Both the position numbers and the translations under genes were made by a program. Below the pieces are notes generated by a model. That model was not told the origin of the DNA, did no database searches, and saw only the letters and a program-made list of their open reading frames with translations. A stretch of DNA of 64,000 nt from Megachile rotundata (taxonomy: Eukaryota; Arthropoda; Insecta; Hymenoptera; Megachilidae), in contig NC_134988.1 in assembly GCF_050947335.1 (NCBI RefSeq), positions 744,001 to 808,000 on the forward strand, in the 5' to 3' direction. Of this stretch, positions 30,635 to 46,900 are shown piece by piece (positions within the stretch are counted from its first letter, which is position 1; each line of letters starts with the position of its first letter).

Positions 30635-31366
30635 CATACAATCGAATTCATACAATCGCAATCATACAATCGCAATCATACAATCGCAGTCATACGATTA
30701 CAATCTCCCAAATACAATCTCCCAAATACAATCATACAATCACAATCATACAATTACAATCATACAATTACAATCATACAACCACAATCATACAATCACA
30801 ATCATACATTCAAAATCATGCAATCACAATCATACAATCACAATCATACAATCGCAATCATACAATCGAATTCATACAATCGCAATCATACAATCACAAT
30901 CATACAATCGCAATCATACAATTACAATCATACAATCACAATCATACAATCACAATCATACAATCGAATTCATACAATCGCAATCATACAATCGCAATCA
31001 TACAATCGCAGTCATACGATTACAATCTCCCAAATACAATCTCCCAAATACAATCATACAATCACAATCATACAATCACAATCATACAATCACAATCATA
31101 CAATCACAATCATACTATCACAGTCATACAATCACAATCATACAATCACAATCATACAATCACAATCATACATTCAAAATCATGCAATCACAACCATACA
31201 ATCACAATCATGCAATCACAATCATACAATCACAATCATACATTCAAAATCATGCAATCACAATCATACAATCACAATCATGCAATCACAATCATACAAT
31301 CACAATCATACAATCACAATCATACAATCACAATCATACTATCACAATCATACAATCACAATCATA
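30635..31366. repeat. 1,582-bp-spaced duplication, right copy
   Basis: Partner of 29,053-29,770, with cassettes at 30,705 and 31,027 and the CACAGT monomer near 31,121. It leads directly into a 294-bp tandem repeat. Confidence 0.8.
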
Positions 31367-33868
31367 CAATCACAATCATACAATCACAATCATACAATCA
31401 CAATCATACTATCACAGTCATACAATCACAATCATACAATCACAATCATACAATCACAATCATACATTCAAAATCATGCAATCACAACCATACAATCACA
31501 ATCATGCAATCACAATCATACAATCACAATCATACATTCAAAATCATGCAATCACAATCATACAATCACAATCATGCAATCACAATCATACAATCACAAT
31601 CATACAATCACAATCATACAATCACAATCATACTATCACAATCATACAATCACAATCATACAATCACAATCATACAATCACAATCATACATTCAAAATCA
31701 TGCAATCACAACCATACAATCACAATCATGCAATCACAATCATACAATCACAATCATACATTCAAAATCATGCAATCACAATCATACAATCACAATCATA
31801 CTATCACAATCATACAATCACAATCATACAATCACAATCATGCAATCACAATCATACAATCACAATCATGCAATCACAATCATACAATCACAATCATACA
31901 ATCACAATCATACAATCACAATCATACAATCACAATCATACAATCACAATCATACAATCACAATCATACAATCACAATCATACAATCACAATCATACAAT
32001 CACAATCATACAATCACTATCATACAATCACAATCATACAATCACAATCATACAATCACAATCATACAATCACAATCATACAATCACAATCATACAATCA
32101 CAATCATACAATCACAATCATACAATCACTATCATACAATCACAATCATACAATCACAATCATACAATCGCAAGCATACAATCACATTCATACAATCTCA
32201 ATCATACAATCTCAATCATACAATCACAATCATACAATCACAATCATACATTCAAAATCATGCAATCACAATCATACAATCACAATCATGCAATCACAAT
32301 CATACAATCACAATCATACAATCACAATCATACAATCGCAAGCATACAATCACATTCATACAATCTCAATCATACAATCTCAATCATACAATCACAATCA
32401 TACAATTACAATCATACAATCACAATCATACAATCACAATCATACAATCACTATCATACAATCACAATCATACAATCACAATCATACAATCGCAATCATA
32501 CAATCGAATTCATACAATCGCAATCATACAATCACAATCATACAATCGCAATCATACAATCACAATCATACAATCAGAATCATACAATCACAATCATACA
32601 ATCACAATCATACAATCACAATCATACAATCACAATCATACTATCACAATCATACAATCACAATCATACAATCACAATCATACAATCACAATCATACATT
32701 CAAAATCATGCAATCACAACCATACAATCACAATCATGCAATCACAATCATACAATCACAATCAGACATTCAAAATCATGCAATCACAATCATACAATCA
32801 CAATCATGCAATCACAATCATAGAATCACAATCATACAATCACAATCATACAATCACAATCATACTATCACAATCATACAATCACAATCATACAATCACA
32901 ATCATACAATCACAATCATACATTCAAAATCATGCAATCACAACCATACAATCACAATCATGCAATCACAATCATACAATCACAATCATACATTCAAAAT
33001 CATGCAATCACAATCATACAATCGCAATCATACAATCGCAATCATACAATCGCAATCATACTATCACAATCATACATTCAAAATCATGCAATCACAACCA
33101 TACAATCACAATCATGCAATCACAATCATACAATCACAATCATACATTCCAAATCATGCAATCACAATCATACAATCACAATCATGCAATCACAATCATA
33201 CAATCACAATCATACAATCACAATCATACAATCACAATCATACAATCACAATCATACAATCACAATCATACAATCACAATCATACAATCACAATCATACA
33301 ATCACAATCATACAATCACTATCATACAATCACAATCATGCAATCACAATCATACAATCGCAAGCATACAATCACATTCATACAATCTCAATCATACAAT
33401 CTCAATCATACAATCACAATCATACAATTACAATCATACAATTACAATCATACAACCACAATCATACAATCACAATCATACATTCAAAATCATGCAATCA
33501 CAATCATACAATCACAATCATGCAATCACAATCATACAATCACAATCATACAATCACAATCATACAATCACAATCATACAATCACTATCATACAATCACA
33601 ATCATACAATCACAATCATACAATCACAATCATACAATCACAATCATACGATCACAATCATACAATTACAATCATACAATTACAATCATACAATCACAAT
33701 CATACAATCACAATCATACTATCACAATCATACAATCACAATCATACAATCACAATCATACAATCACAATCATACAATCACAATCATACATTCAAAATCA
33801 TACAATCACAATCATACAATCGCAATCATACAATCACAATCATACAATCGCAATCATACAATTGCAAT
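31055..33868. repeat. 2.8-kb stretch without CTCCC cassettes
   Basis: The longest interval in giant unit 1 with no CTCCC monomer; elsewhere cassettes lie about 0.3-1.7 kb apart. It is dominated by canonical monomers with module W and X strings, a few CGCAAT and CATACTAT variants and one CATACAATCAGAAT (near 32,567). The counterpart is about 61,155-63,982. No gene or non-satellite sequence is present. Confidence 0.82.
31113..31700. repeat. 294-bp (21-monomer) tandem duplication, two copies
   Basis: The rare CACAGT monomer recurs 294 bp apart (31,121 and 31,415), as does the following CATACTAT monomer (31,337 and 31,631). Each copy contains one module W. The unit edges are arbitrary within the canonical monomers. 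The unit-2 counterpart is at about 61,213-61,800. Confidence 0.78.
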
Positions 33869-33886
33869 CTCCCAAATACAATCTCC

Positions 33887-36800
33887 CAAATACAATCTCC
33901 CAAATACAATCATACAATCACAATCATACAATCACAATCATACAATCACAATCATGCAATCACAATCATACATTCAAAATCATGCAATCACAACCATACA
34001 ATCACAATCATGCAATCACAATCATACAATCACAATCATACATTCAAAATCATGCAATCACAATCATACAATCACAATCATGCAATCACAATCATACAAT
34101 CACAATCATACAATCACAATCATACAATCACAATCATACAATCACAATCATACAATCACAATCATACAATCACAATCATACAATCGAATTCATACAATCG
34201 CAATCATACAATCGCAATCATACAATCGCAGTCATACGATTACAATCTCCCAAATACAATCTCCCAAATACAATCATACAATCACAATCATACAATTACA
34301 ATCATACAATTACAATCATACAACCACAATCATACAATCACAATCATACATTCAAAATCATGCAATCACAATCATACAATCACAATCATACAATCGCAAT
34401 CATACAATCGAATTCATACAATCGCAATCATACAATCACAATCATACAATCGCAATCATACAATCACAATCATACAATCACAATCATACAATCACAATCA
34501 TACAATCGAATTCATACAATCGCAATCATACAATCGCAATCATACAATCGCAGTCATACGATTACAATCTCCCAAATACAATCTCCCAAATACAATCATA
34601 CAATCACAATCATACAATCACAATCATACAATCACAATCATACAATCACAATCATACAATCACAATCATACTATCACAATCATACAATCACAATCATACA
34701 ATCACAATCATACAATCACAATCATACATTCAAAATCATGCAATCACAACCATACAATCACAATCATGCAATCACAATCATACAATCACAATCATACATT
34801 CAAAATCATGCAATCACAATCATACAATCACAATCATGCAATCACAATCATACAATCACAATCATGCAATCACAATCATACAATCACAATCATACATTCA
34901 AAATCATGCAATCACAATCATACAATCACAATCATACTATCACAATCATACAATCACAATCATACAATCACAATCATGCAATCACAATCATACAATCACA
35001 ATCATGCAATCACAATCATACAATCACAATCATACAATCACAATCATACAATCACAATCATACAATCACAATCATACAATCACAATCATACAATCACAAT
35101 CATACAATCACAATCATACAATCACAATCATACAATCACAATCATACAATCACTATCATACAATCACAATCATACAATCACAATCATACAATCGCAAGCA
35201 TACAATCACATTCATACAATCTCAATCATACAATCTCAATCATACAATCACAATCATACAATCACAATCATACATTCAAAATCATGCAATCACAATCATA
35301 CAATCACAATCATGCAATCACAATCATACAATCACAATCATACAATCACAATCATACAATCGCAAGCATACAATCACATTCATACAATCTCAATCATACA
35401 ATCTCAATCATACAATCACAATCATACATTCAAAATCATGCAATCACAATCATACAATCACAATCATGCAATCACAATCATACAATCACAATCATACAAT
35501 CACAATCATACAATCGCAAGCATACAATCACATTCATACAATCTCAATCATACAATCTCAATCATACAATCACAATCATACAATCACAATCATACAATCG
35601 CAATCATACAATCGCAATCATACAATCGCAATCATACTATCACAATCATACATTCAAAATCATGCAATCACAACCATACAATCACAATCATGCAATCACA
35701 ATCATACAATCACAATCATACATTCCAAATCATGCAATCACAATCATACAATCACAATCATGCAATCACAATCATACAATCACAATCATACAATCACAAT
35801 CATACAATTACAATCATACAATTACAATCATACAACCACAATCATACAATCACAATCATACATTCAAAATCATGCAATCACAATCATACAATCACAATCA
35901 TGCAATCACAATCATACAATCACAATCATACAATCACTATCATACAATCACAATCATACAATCGCAATCATACAATCGCAAGCATACAATCACATTCATA
36001 CAATCTCAATCATACAATCTCAATCATACAATCACAATCATACAATCACAATCATACAATTACAATCATACAATCACAATCATACAATCACAATCATACT
36101 ATCACAATCATACAATCACAATCATACAATCACAATCATACAATCACAATCATACAATCACAATCATACATTCAAAATCATACAATCACAATCATACAAT
36201 CGCAATCATACAATCACAATCATACATTCGCAATCATAGAATTGCAATCTCCCAAATACAATCTCCCAAATACAATCATACAATCACAATCATACAATCA
36301 CAATCATACAATCACAATCATGCAATCACAATCATACATTCAAAATCATGCAATCACAACCATACAATCACAATCATGCAATCACAATCATACAATCACA
36401 ATCATACATTCAAAATCATGCAATCACAATCATACAATCACAATCATGCAATCACAATCATACAATCACAATCATACAATCACAATCATACAATCACAAT
36501 CATACAATCACAATCATACAATCACAATCATACAATCACAATCATACAATCGAATTCATACAATCGCAATCATACAATCGCAATCATACAATCGCAGTCA
36601 TACGATTACAATCTCCCAAATACAATCTCCCAAATACAATCATACAATCACAATCATACAATTACAATCATACAATTACAATCATACAACCACAATCATA
36701 CAATCACAATCATACATTCAAAATCATGCAATCACAATCATACAATCACAATCATACAATCGCAATCATACAATCGAATTCATACAATCGCAATCATACA

Positions 36801-37382
36801 ATCACAATCATACAATCGCAATCATACAATTACAATCATACAATCACAATCATACAATCACAATCATACAATCGAATTCATACAATCGCAATCATACAAT
36901 CGCAGTCATACGATTACAATCTCCCAAATACAATCTCCCAAATACAATCATACAATCACAATCATACAATCACAATCATACAATCACAATCATACAATCA
37001 CAATCATACTATCACAGTCATACAATCACAATCATACAATCACAATCATACAATCACAATCATACATTCAAAATCATGCAATCACAACCATACAATCACA
37101 ATCATGCAATCACAATCATACAATCACAATCATACATTCAAAATCATGCAATCACAATCATACAATCACAATCATGCAATCACAATCATACAATCACAAT
37201 CATACAATCACAATCATACAATCACAATCATACTATCACAATCATACAATCACAATCATACAATCACAATCATACAATCACAATCATACATTCAAAATCA
37301 TGCAATCACAACCATACAATCACAATCATGCAATCACAATCATACAATCACAATCATACATTCAAAATCATGCAATCACAAT
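33887..37382. repeat. Part of giant unit 1 with no second copy in the window
   Basis: Its partner would lie beyond base 64,000. It is built from the same modules: cassettes at 34,247, 34,569, 36,249, 36,613 and 36,921, three closely spaced module X strings at about 35.19, 35.36 and 35.52 kb, and CACAGT near 37,017. Nothing other than satellite is visible. The window end prevents testing whether it belongs to every giant unit. Confidence 0.8.
36235..36276 (+). repeat. Exceptional ATTGCAAT cassette with two CTCCC monomers
   Basis: Here CATAGAATTGCAAT (36,235) precedes only two CTCCC monomers, whereas every other ATTGCAAT-flanked cluster has three. It also carries an A-to-T-C-context change giving TAGAATT, not seen elsewhere. 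It lies in 33,887-37,382, the part of unit 1 with no second copy in the window. Loss of one monomer from a three-copy cluster is the likely origin. Confidence 0.8.
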
Positions 37383-39696
37383 CATACAATCACAATCATA
37401 CAATCACAATCATACAATCGCAATCATACAATCACAATCATACATTCAAAATCATACAATCACAATCATACAATCGCAATCATACAATCACAATCATACA
37501 TTCGCAATCATACAATTGCAATCTCCCAAATACAATCTCCCAAATACAATCTCCCAAATACAATCATACAATCACAATCATACAATCACAATCATACAAT
37601 CACAATCATGCAATCACAATCATACATTCAAAATCATGCAATCACAACCATACAATCACAATCATGCAATCACAATCATACAATCACAATCATACATTCA
37701 AAATCATGCAATCACAATCATACAATCACAATCATGCAATCACAATCATACAATCACAATCATACAATCACAATCATACAATCACAATCATACAATCACA
37801 ATCATACAATCACAATCATACAATCACAATCATACAATCACAATCATACAATCGAATTCATACAATCGCAATCATACAATCGCAATCATACAATCGCAGT
37901 CATACGATTACAATCTCCCAAATACAATCTCCCAAATACAATCATACAATCACAATCATACAATTACAATCATACAACCACAATCATACAATCGCAATCA
38001 TACAATCACAATCATACAATTACAATCATACAATCACAATCATACAATCACAATCATACTATCACAATCATACATTCAAAATCATGCAATCACAACCATA
38101 CAATCACAATCATGCAATCACAATCATACAATCACAATCATACATTCAAAATCATGCAATCACAATCATACAATCGCAATCATACAATCGCAATCATACA
38201 ATCGCAATCATACTATCACAATCATACATTCAAAATCATGCAATCACAACCATACAATCACAATCATGCAATCACAATCATACAATCACAATCATACATT
38301 CCAAATCATGCAATCACAATCATACAATCACAATCATGCAATCACAATCATACAATCACAATCATACTATCACAATCATACAATCACAATCATACAATCA
38401 CAATCATACAATCACAATCATACATTCAAAATCATGCAATCACAACCATACAATCACAATCATGCAATCACAATCATACAATCACAATCATACATTCAAA
38501 ATCATGCAATCACAATCATACAATCACAATCATGCAATCACAATCATACAATCACAATCATACAATCACAATCATACAATCACAATCATACAATCACAAT
38601 CATACAATCACAATCATACAATCACAATCATACAATCACAATCATACAATCACAATCATACAATCACAATCATACAATCACTATCATACAATCACAATCA
38701 TACAATCACAATCATACAATCGGAAGCATACAATCACATTCATACAATCTCAATCATACAATCTCAATCATACAATCACAATCATACAATTACAATCATA
38801 CAATTACAATCATACAACCACAATCATACAATCACAATCATACATTCAAAATCATGCAATCACAATCATACAATCACAATCATGCAATCACAATCATACA
38901 ATCACAATCATACAATCACTATCATACAATCACAATCATACAATCGCAATCATACAATCGCAAGCATACAATCACATTCATACAATCTCAATCATACAAT
39001 CTCAATCATACAATCACAATCATACAATTACAATCATACAATTACAATCATACAATCACAATCATACAATCACAATCATACTATCACAATCATACAATCA
39101 CAATCATACAATCACAATCATACAATCACAATCATACAATCACAATCATACATTCAAAATCATACAATCACAATCATACAATCGCAATCATACAATCACA
39201 ATCATACATTCGCAATCATACAATTGCAATCTCCCAAATACAATCTCCCAAATACAATCTCCCAAATACAATCATACAATCACAATCATACAATCACAAT
39301 CATACAATCACAATCATGCAATCACAATCATACATTCAAAATCATGCAATCACAACCATACAATCACAATCATGCAATCACAATCATACAATCACAATCA
39401 TACATTCAAAATCATGCAATCACAATCATACAATCACAATCATGCAATCACAATCATACAATCACAATCATACAATCACAATCATACAATCACAATCATA
39501 CAATCACAATCATACAATCACAATCATACAATCACAATCATACAATCGAATTCATACAATCGCAATCATACAATCGCAATCATACAATCGCAGTCATACG
39601 ATTACAATCTCCCAAATACAATCTCCCAAATACAATCATACAATCACAATCATACAATTACAATCATACAACCACAATCATACAATCGCAATCATA

Positions 39697-40060
39697 CAAT
39701 CACAATCATACAATTACAATCATACAATCACAATCATACAATCACAATCATACTATCACAATCATACATTCAAAATCATGCAATCACAACCATACAATCA
39801 CAATCATGCAATCACAATCATACAATCACAATCATACATTCAAAATCATGCAATCACAATCATACAATCGCAATCATACAATCGCAATCATACAATCGCA
39901 ATCATACTATCACAATCATACATTCAAAATCATGCAATCACAACCATACAATCACAATCATGCAATCACAATCATACAATCACAATCATACATTCCAAAT
40001 CATGCAATCACAATCATACAATCACAATCATGCAATCACAATCATACAATCACAATCATA
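39697..40060. repeat. 364-bp (26-monomer) block present only in giant unit 2
   Basis: Left of this block the units align at offset 29,736 and right of it at 30,100. Unit 1 jumps from a CGCAAT monomer at about 9,949 straight to CATACTATC at 9,959. Unit 2 has an intervening run of monomers resembling 8,263-8,630. Because the longer arrangement also exists at 8.2-8.8 kb, a deletion in unit 1 is the simpler reading, but the direction is inferred. Exact ends are ambiguous by one or a few monomers. Confidence 0.75.
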
Positions 40061-43000
40061 CTATCACAATCATACAATCACAATCATACAATCACAATCA
40101 TACAATCACAATCATACATTCAAAATCATGCAATCACAACCATACAATCACAATCATGCAATCACAATCATACAATCACAATCATACATTCAAAATCATG
40201 CAATCACAATCATACAATCACAATCATACTATCACAATCATACAATCACAATCATACAATCACAATCATACAATCACAATCATACAATCACAATCATACA
40301 ATCGAATTCATACAATCGCAATCATACAATCGCAATCATACAATCGCAGTCATACGATTACAATCTCCCAAATACAATCTCCCAAATACAATCATACAAT
40401 CACAATCATACAATTACAATCATACAATTACAATCATACAACCACAATCATACAATCACAATCATACATTCAAAATCATGCAATCACAACCATACAATCA
40501 CAATCATGCAATCACAATCATACAATCACAATCATACATTCCAAATCATGCAATCACAATCATACAATCACAATCATGCAATCACAATCATACAATCACA
40601 ATCATACAATCACAATCATACAATCACAATCATACAATCACAATCATACAATCACAATCATACAATCACAATCATACAATCACAATCATACAATCACAAT
40701 CATACAATCACAATCATACAATCACTATCATACAATCACAATCATACAATCACAATCATACAATCGGAAGCATACAATCACATTCATACAATCTCAATCA
40801 TACAATCTCAATCATACAATCACAATCATACAATTACAATCATACAATTACAATCATACAACCACAATCATACAATCACAATCATACATTCAAAATCATG
40901 CAATCACAATCATACAATCACAATCATGCAATCACAATCATACAATCACAATCATACAATCACTATCATACAATCACAATCATACAATCGCAATCATACA
41001 ATCGCAAGCATACAATCACATTCATACAATCTCAATCATACAATCTCAATCATACAATCACAATCATACAATTACAATCATACAATTACAATCATACAAT
41101 CACAATCATACAATCACAATCATACTATCACAATCATACAATCACAATCATACAATCACAATCATACAATCACAATCATACAATCACAATCATACATTCA
41201 AAATCATACAATCACAATCATACAATCGCAATCATACAATCACAATCATACATTCGCAATCATACAATTGCAATCTCCCAAATACAATCTCCCAAATACA
41301 ATCTCCCAAATACAATCATACAATCACAATCATACAATCACAATCATACAATCACAATCATACAATCACAATCATGCAATCACAATCATACATTCAAAAT
41401 CATGCAATCACAACCATACAATCACAATCATGCAATCACAATCATACAATCGCAATCATACAATCACAATCATACAATCACAATCATACAATCACAATCA
41501 TACAATCACAATCATACAATCACAATCATACAATCACAATCATACAATCGAATTCATACAATCGCAATCATACAATCGCAATCATACAATTACAATCTCC
41601 CAAATACAATCTCCCAAATACAATCATACAATCACAATCATACAATCACAATCATACAATCACAATCATACAATCACAATCATACTATCACAATCATACA
41701 ATCACAATCATACAATCACAATCATACAATCACAATCATACAATCACAATCATACATTCAAAATCATGCAATCACAACCATACAATCACAATCATGCAAT
41801 CACAATCATACAATCACAATCATACATTCAAAATCATGCAATCACAATCATACAATCACAATCATGCAATCACAATCATACAATCACAATCATACAATCA
41901 CAATCATACAATCACAATCATACAATCACAACCATACAATCACAATCATACAATCACAATCATACAATCACAATCATACAATCACAATCATACAATCACA
42001 ATCATACAATCAGAATCATACAATCACTATCATACAATCACAATCATACAATCACAATCATACAATCGCAAGCATACAATCACATTCATACAATCTCAAT
42101 CATACAATCTCAATCATACAAACACAATCATACAATTACAATCATATAATTACAATCATACAATCACAATCATACAATCACTATCATACAATCACAATCA
42201 TACAATCACAATCATACAATCGCAATCATACAATCGAATTCATACAATCGCAATCATACAATCACAATCATACAATCGCAATCATACAATCACAATCATA
42301 CAATCACAATCATACAATCGAATTCATACAATCGCAATCATGCAATCACAATCATACAATCGCAATCATACAATTACAATCTCCCAAATACAATCTCCCA
42401 AAAACAATCATACAATCACAATCATACAATCACAATCATACAATCACAATCATACAATCACAATCATACTATCACAATCATACAATCACAATCATACAAT
42501 CACAATCATACAATCACAATCATACATTCAAAATCATGCAATCACAACCATACAATCACAATCATGCAATCACAATCATACAATCACAATCATAGATTCA
42601 AAATCATGCAATCACAATCATACAATCACAATCATGCAATCACAATCATACAATCACAATCATACAATCACAATGATACAATCACAATCATACAATCACA
42701 ATCATACAATCGAATTCATACAATCGCAATCATACAATCGCAATCATACAATTACAATCTCCCAAATACAATCTCCCAAATACAATCATACAATCACAAT
42801 CATACAATCACAATCATACAATCACAATCATACAATCACAATCATACAATCACAATCATACAATCGCAAGCATACAATCACATTCATACAATCTCAATCA
42901 TACAATCTCAATCATACAATCACAATCATACAATCACAATCATACAATCACAATCATACAATCGCAATCATACAATCGAATTCATACAATCGCAATCATA

Positions 43001-43934
43001 CAATCACAATCATACAATCGCAATCATACAATCACAATCATACAATCACAATCATACAATCACAATGATACAATCACAATCATACAATCACAATCATACA
43101 ATCGAATTCATACAATCGCAATCATACAATCGCAATCATACAATTACAATCTCCCAAATACAATCTCCCAAATACAATCATACAATCACAATCATACAAT
43201 CACAATCATACAATCACAATCATACAATCACAATCATACTATCACAATCATACAATCACAATCATACAATCACAATCATACAATCACAATCATACAATCA
43301 CAATCATACATTCAAAATCATGCAATCACAACCATACAATCACAATCATGCAATCACAATCATACAATCACAATCATACATTCAAAATCATGCAATCACA
43401 ATCATACAATCACAATCATGCAATCACAATCATACAATCACAATCATACAATCACAATCATACAATCACAATCATACAATCACAATCATACAATCACAAT
43501 CATACAATCACAATCATACAATCACAATCATACAATCACAATCATACAATCACAATCATACAATCACAATCATACAATCACTATCATACAATCACAATCA
43601 TACAATCACAATCATACAATCGCAAGCATACAATCACATTCATACAATCTCAATCATACAATCTCAATCATACAATCACAATCATACAATTACAATCATA
43701 TAATTACAATCATACAATCACAATCATACAATCACTATCATACAATCACAATCATACAATCACAATCATACAATCGCAATCATACAATCGAATTCATACA
43801 ATCGCAATCATACAATCACAATCATACAATCGCAATCATACAATCACAATCATACAATCACAATCATACAATCGAATTCATACAATCGCAATCATGCAAT
43901 CACAATCATACAATCGCAATCATACAATTACAAT

Positions 43935-46900
43935 CTCCCAAATACAATCTCCCAAAAACAATCATACAATCACAATCATACAATCACAATCATACAATCA
44001 CAATCATACAATCACAATCATACTATCACAATCATACAATCACAATCATACAATCACAATCATACAATCACAATCATACATTCAAAATCATGCAATCACA
44101 ACCATACAATCACAATCATGCAATCACAATCATACAATCACAATCATAGATACAAAATCATGCAATCACAATCATACAATCACAATCATGCAATCACAAT
44201 CATACAATCACAATCATACAATCACAATCATACAATCACAATCATACAATCACAATCATACAATCACAATCATACAATCACAATCATACAATCACAATCA
44301 TACAATCACAATCATACAATCACAATCATACAATCACTATCATACAATCACAATCATACAATCACAATCATACAATCACAATCATACAATCGCAAGCATA
44401 CAATCACATTCATACAATCTCAATCATACAATCTCAATCATACAATCACAATCATACAATTACAATCATACAATTACAATCATACAACCACAATCATACA
44501 ATCACAATCATACATTCAAAATCATGCAATCACAATCATACAATCACAATCATACAATCGCAATCATACAATCGAATTCATACAATCGCAATCATACAAT
44601 CACAATCATACAATCGCAATCATACAATCACAATCATACAATCACAATCATACAATCACAATCATACAATCGAATTCATACAATCGCAATCATACAATCG
44701 CAATCATACAATCGCAGTCATACGATTACAATCTCCCAAATACAATCTCCCAAATACAATCATACAATCACAATCATACAATCACAATCATACAATCACA
44801 ATCATACAATCACAATCATACTATCACAATCATACAATCACAATCATACAATCACAATCATACAATCACAATCATACATTCAAAATCATGCAATCACAAC
44901 CATACAATCACAATCATGCAATCACAATCATACAATCACAATCATACATTCAAAATCATGCAATTACAATCATACAATTACAATCATACAACCACAATCA
45001 TACAATCACAATCATACATTCAAAATCATGCAATCACAATCATACAATCACAATCATGCAATGACAATCATACAATCACAATCATACATTCAAAATCATG
45101 CAATCACAATCATACAATCACAATCATGCAATCACAATCATACAATCACAATCATACAATCACAATCATACAATCACAATCATACAATCACAATCATACA
45201 ATCACAATCATACAATCACAATCATACAATCACAATCATACAATCACAATCATACAATCACAATCATACAATCACTATCATACAATCACAATCATACAAT
45301 CACAATCATACAATCGCAAGCATACAATCACATTCATACAATCTCAATCATACAATCTCAATCATACAATCACAATCATACAATCACAATCATACATTCA
45401 AAATCATGCAATCACAATCATACAATCACAATCATACAATCACAATCATACAATCACAATCATACAATCGCAAGCATACAATCACATTCATACAATCTCA
45501 ATCATACAATCTCAATCATACAATCACAATCATACAATTACAATCATACAATTACAATCATACAATCACAATCATACAATCACTATCATACAATCACAAT
45601 CATACAATCACAATCATACAATCGCAATCATACAATCGAATTCATACAATCGCAATCATACAATCACAATCATACAATCGCAATCATACAATCACAATCA
45701 TACAATCACAATCATACAATCACAATCATACAATCACAATCATACAATCGAATTCATACAATCGCAATCATACAATCGCAATCATACAATCGCAATCATA
45801 CAATCGCAATCATACAATCGCAATCATACAATTACAATCTCCCAAATACAATCTCCCAAATACAATCATACAATCACAATCATACAATCACAATCATACA
45901 ATCACAATCATACAATCACAATCATACACTCACAATCGTACTATCACAATCATACAATCACAATCATACAATCACAATCATACAATCACAATCATACAAT
46001 CACAATCATACATTCAAAATCATGCAATCACAACCATACAATCACAATCATGCAATCACAATCATACAATCACAATCAGACATTCAAAATCATGCAATCA
46101 CAATCATACAATCACAATCATGCAATCACAATCATAGAATCACAATCATACAATCACAATCATACAATCACAATCATACTATCACAATCATAAAATCACA
46201 ATCATACAATCACAATCATACAATCACAATCATACATTCAAAATCATGCAATCACAACCATACAATCACAATCATGCAATCACAATCATACAATCACAAT
46301 CATACATTCAAAATCATGCAATCACAATCATACAATCGCAATCATACAATCGCAATCATACAATCGCAATCATACTATCACAATCATACATTCAAAATCA
46401 TACAATCACAATCATACAATCACAATCATACAATCACAATCATAGAATCACAATCATAGAATCACAATCATACAATCACAATCATACAATCGCAATCATA
46501 CAATCACAATCATACAATCACTATCATACAATCACAATCATACAATCACAATCATACAATCGCAAGCATACAATCACATTCATACAATCTCAATCATACA
46601 ATCTCAATCATACAATCACAATCATACAATTACAATCATACAATTACAATCATACAATCACAATCATACAATCACTATCATACAATCACAATCATACAAT
46701 CACAATCATACAATCGCAATCATACAATCGAATTCATACAATCGCAATCATACAATCACAATCATACAATCGCAATCATACAATCACAATCATACAATCA
46801 CAATCATACAATCACAATCATACAATCGAATTCATACAATCGCAATCATACAATCGCAATCATACAATCGCAATCATACGATTACAATCTCCCAAATACA

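Larger units (their letters stand above)
7647..37382. repeat. Giant unit 1 (29,736 bp, 2,124 monomers)
   Basis: Sequence from 7,647 onward recurs from 37,383. The offset is 29,736 for 7,647-9,960, 30,100 for 9,961 to about 33,530, and 30,114 to the window end. Just left of the start the copies differ: CATACTATCACAAT at 7,633 against CATGCAATCACAAT at 37,369. That places the breakpoint at 7,647/37,383. Checked anchors include the triple cassettes 7,787/37,523 and 9,495/39,231, and CGGAAG monomers 8,977/38,713. The part without a second copy in the window is 33,887-37,382. Confidence 0.88.

Noticed and set aside
18596..42595. 7,999-codon + strand open frame, and many others such as 5128-12495, 23230-32823 and 53330-62923, as giant protein genes
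   Set aside because: All three + frames are equally open with the same 14-residue period because the 14-bp monomer has no stop. The frames end only at chance TAG, TAA or TGA variants. There is no start context, no codon-position bias and no non-repeat domain. The - strand monomer contains TGA and is closed in all frames.
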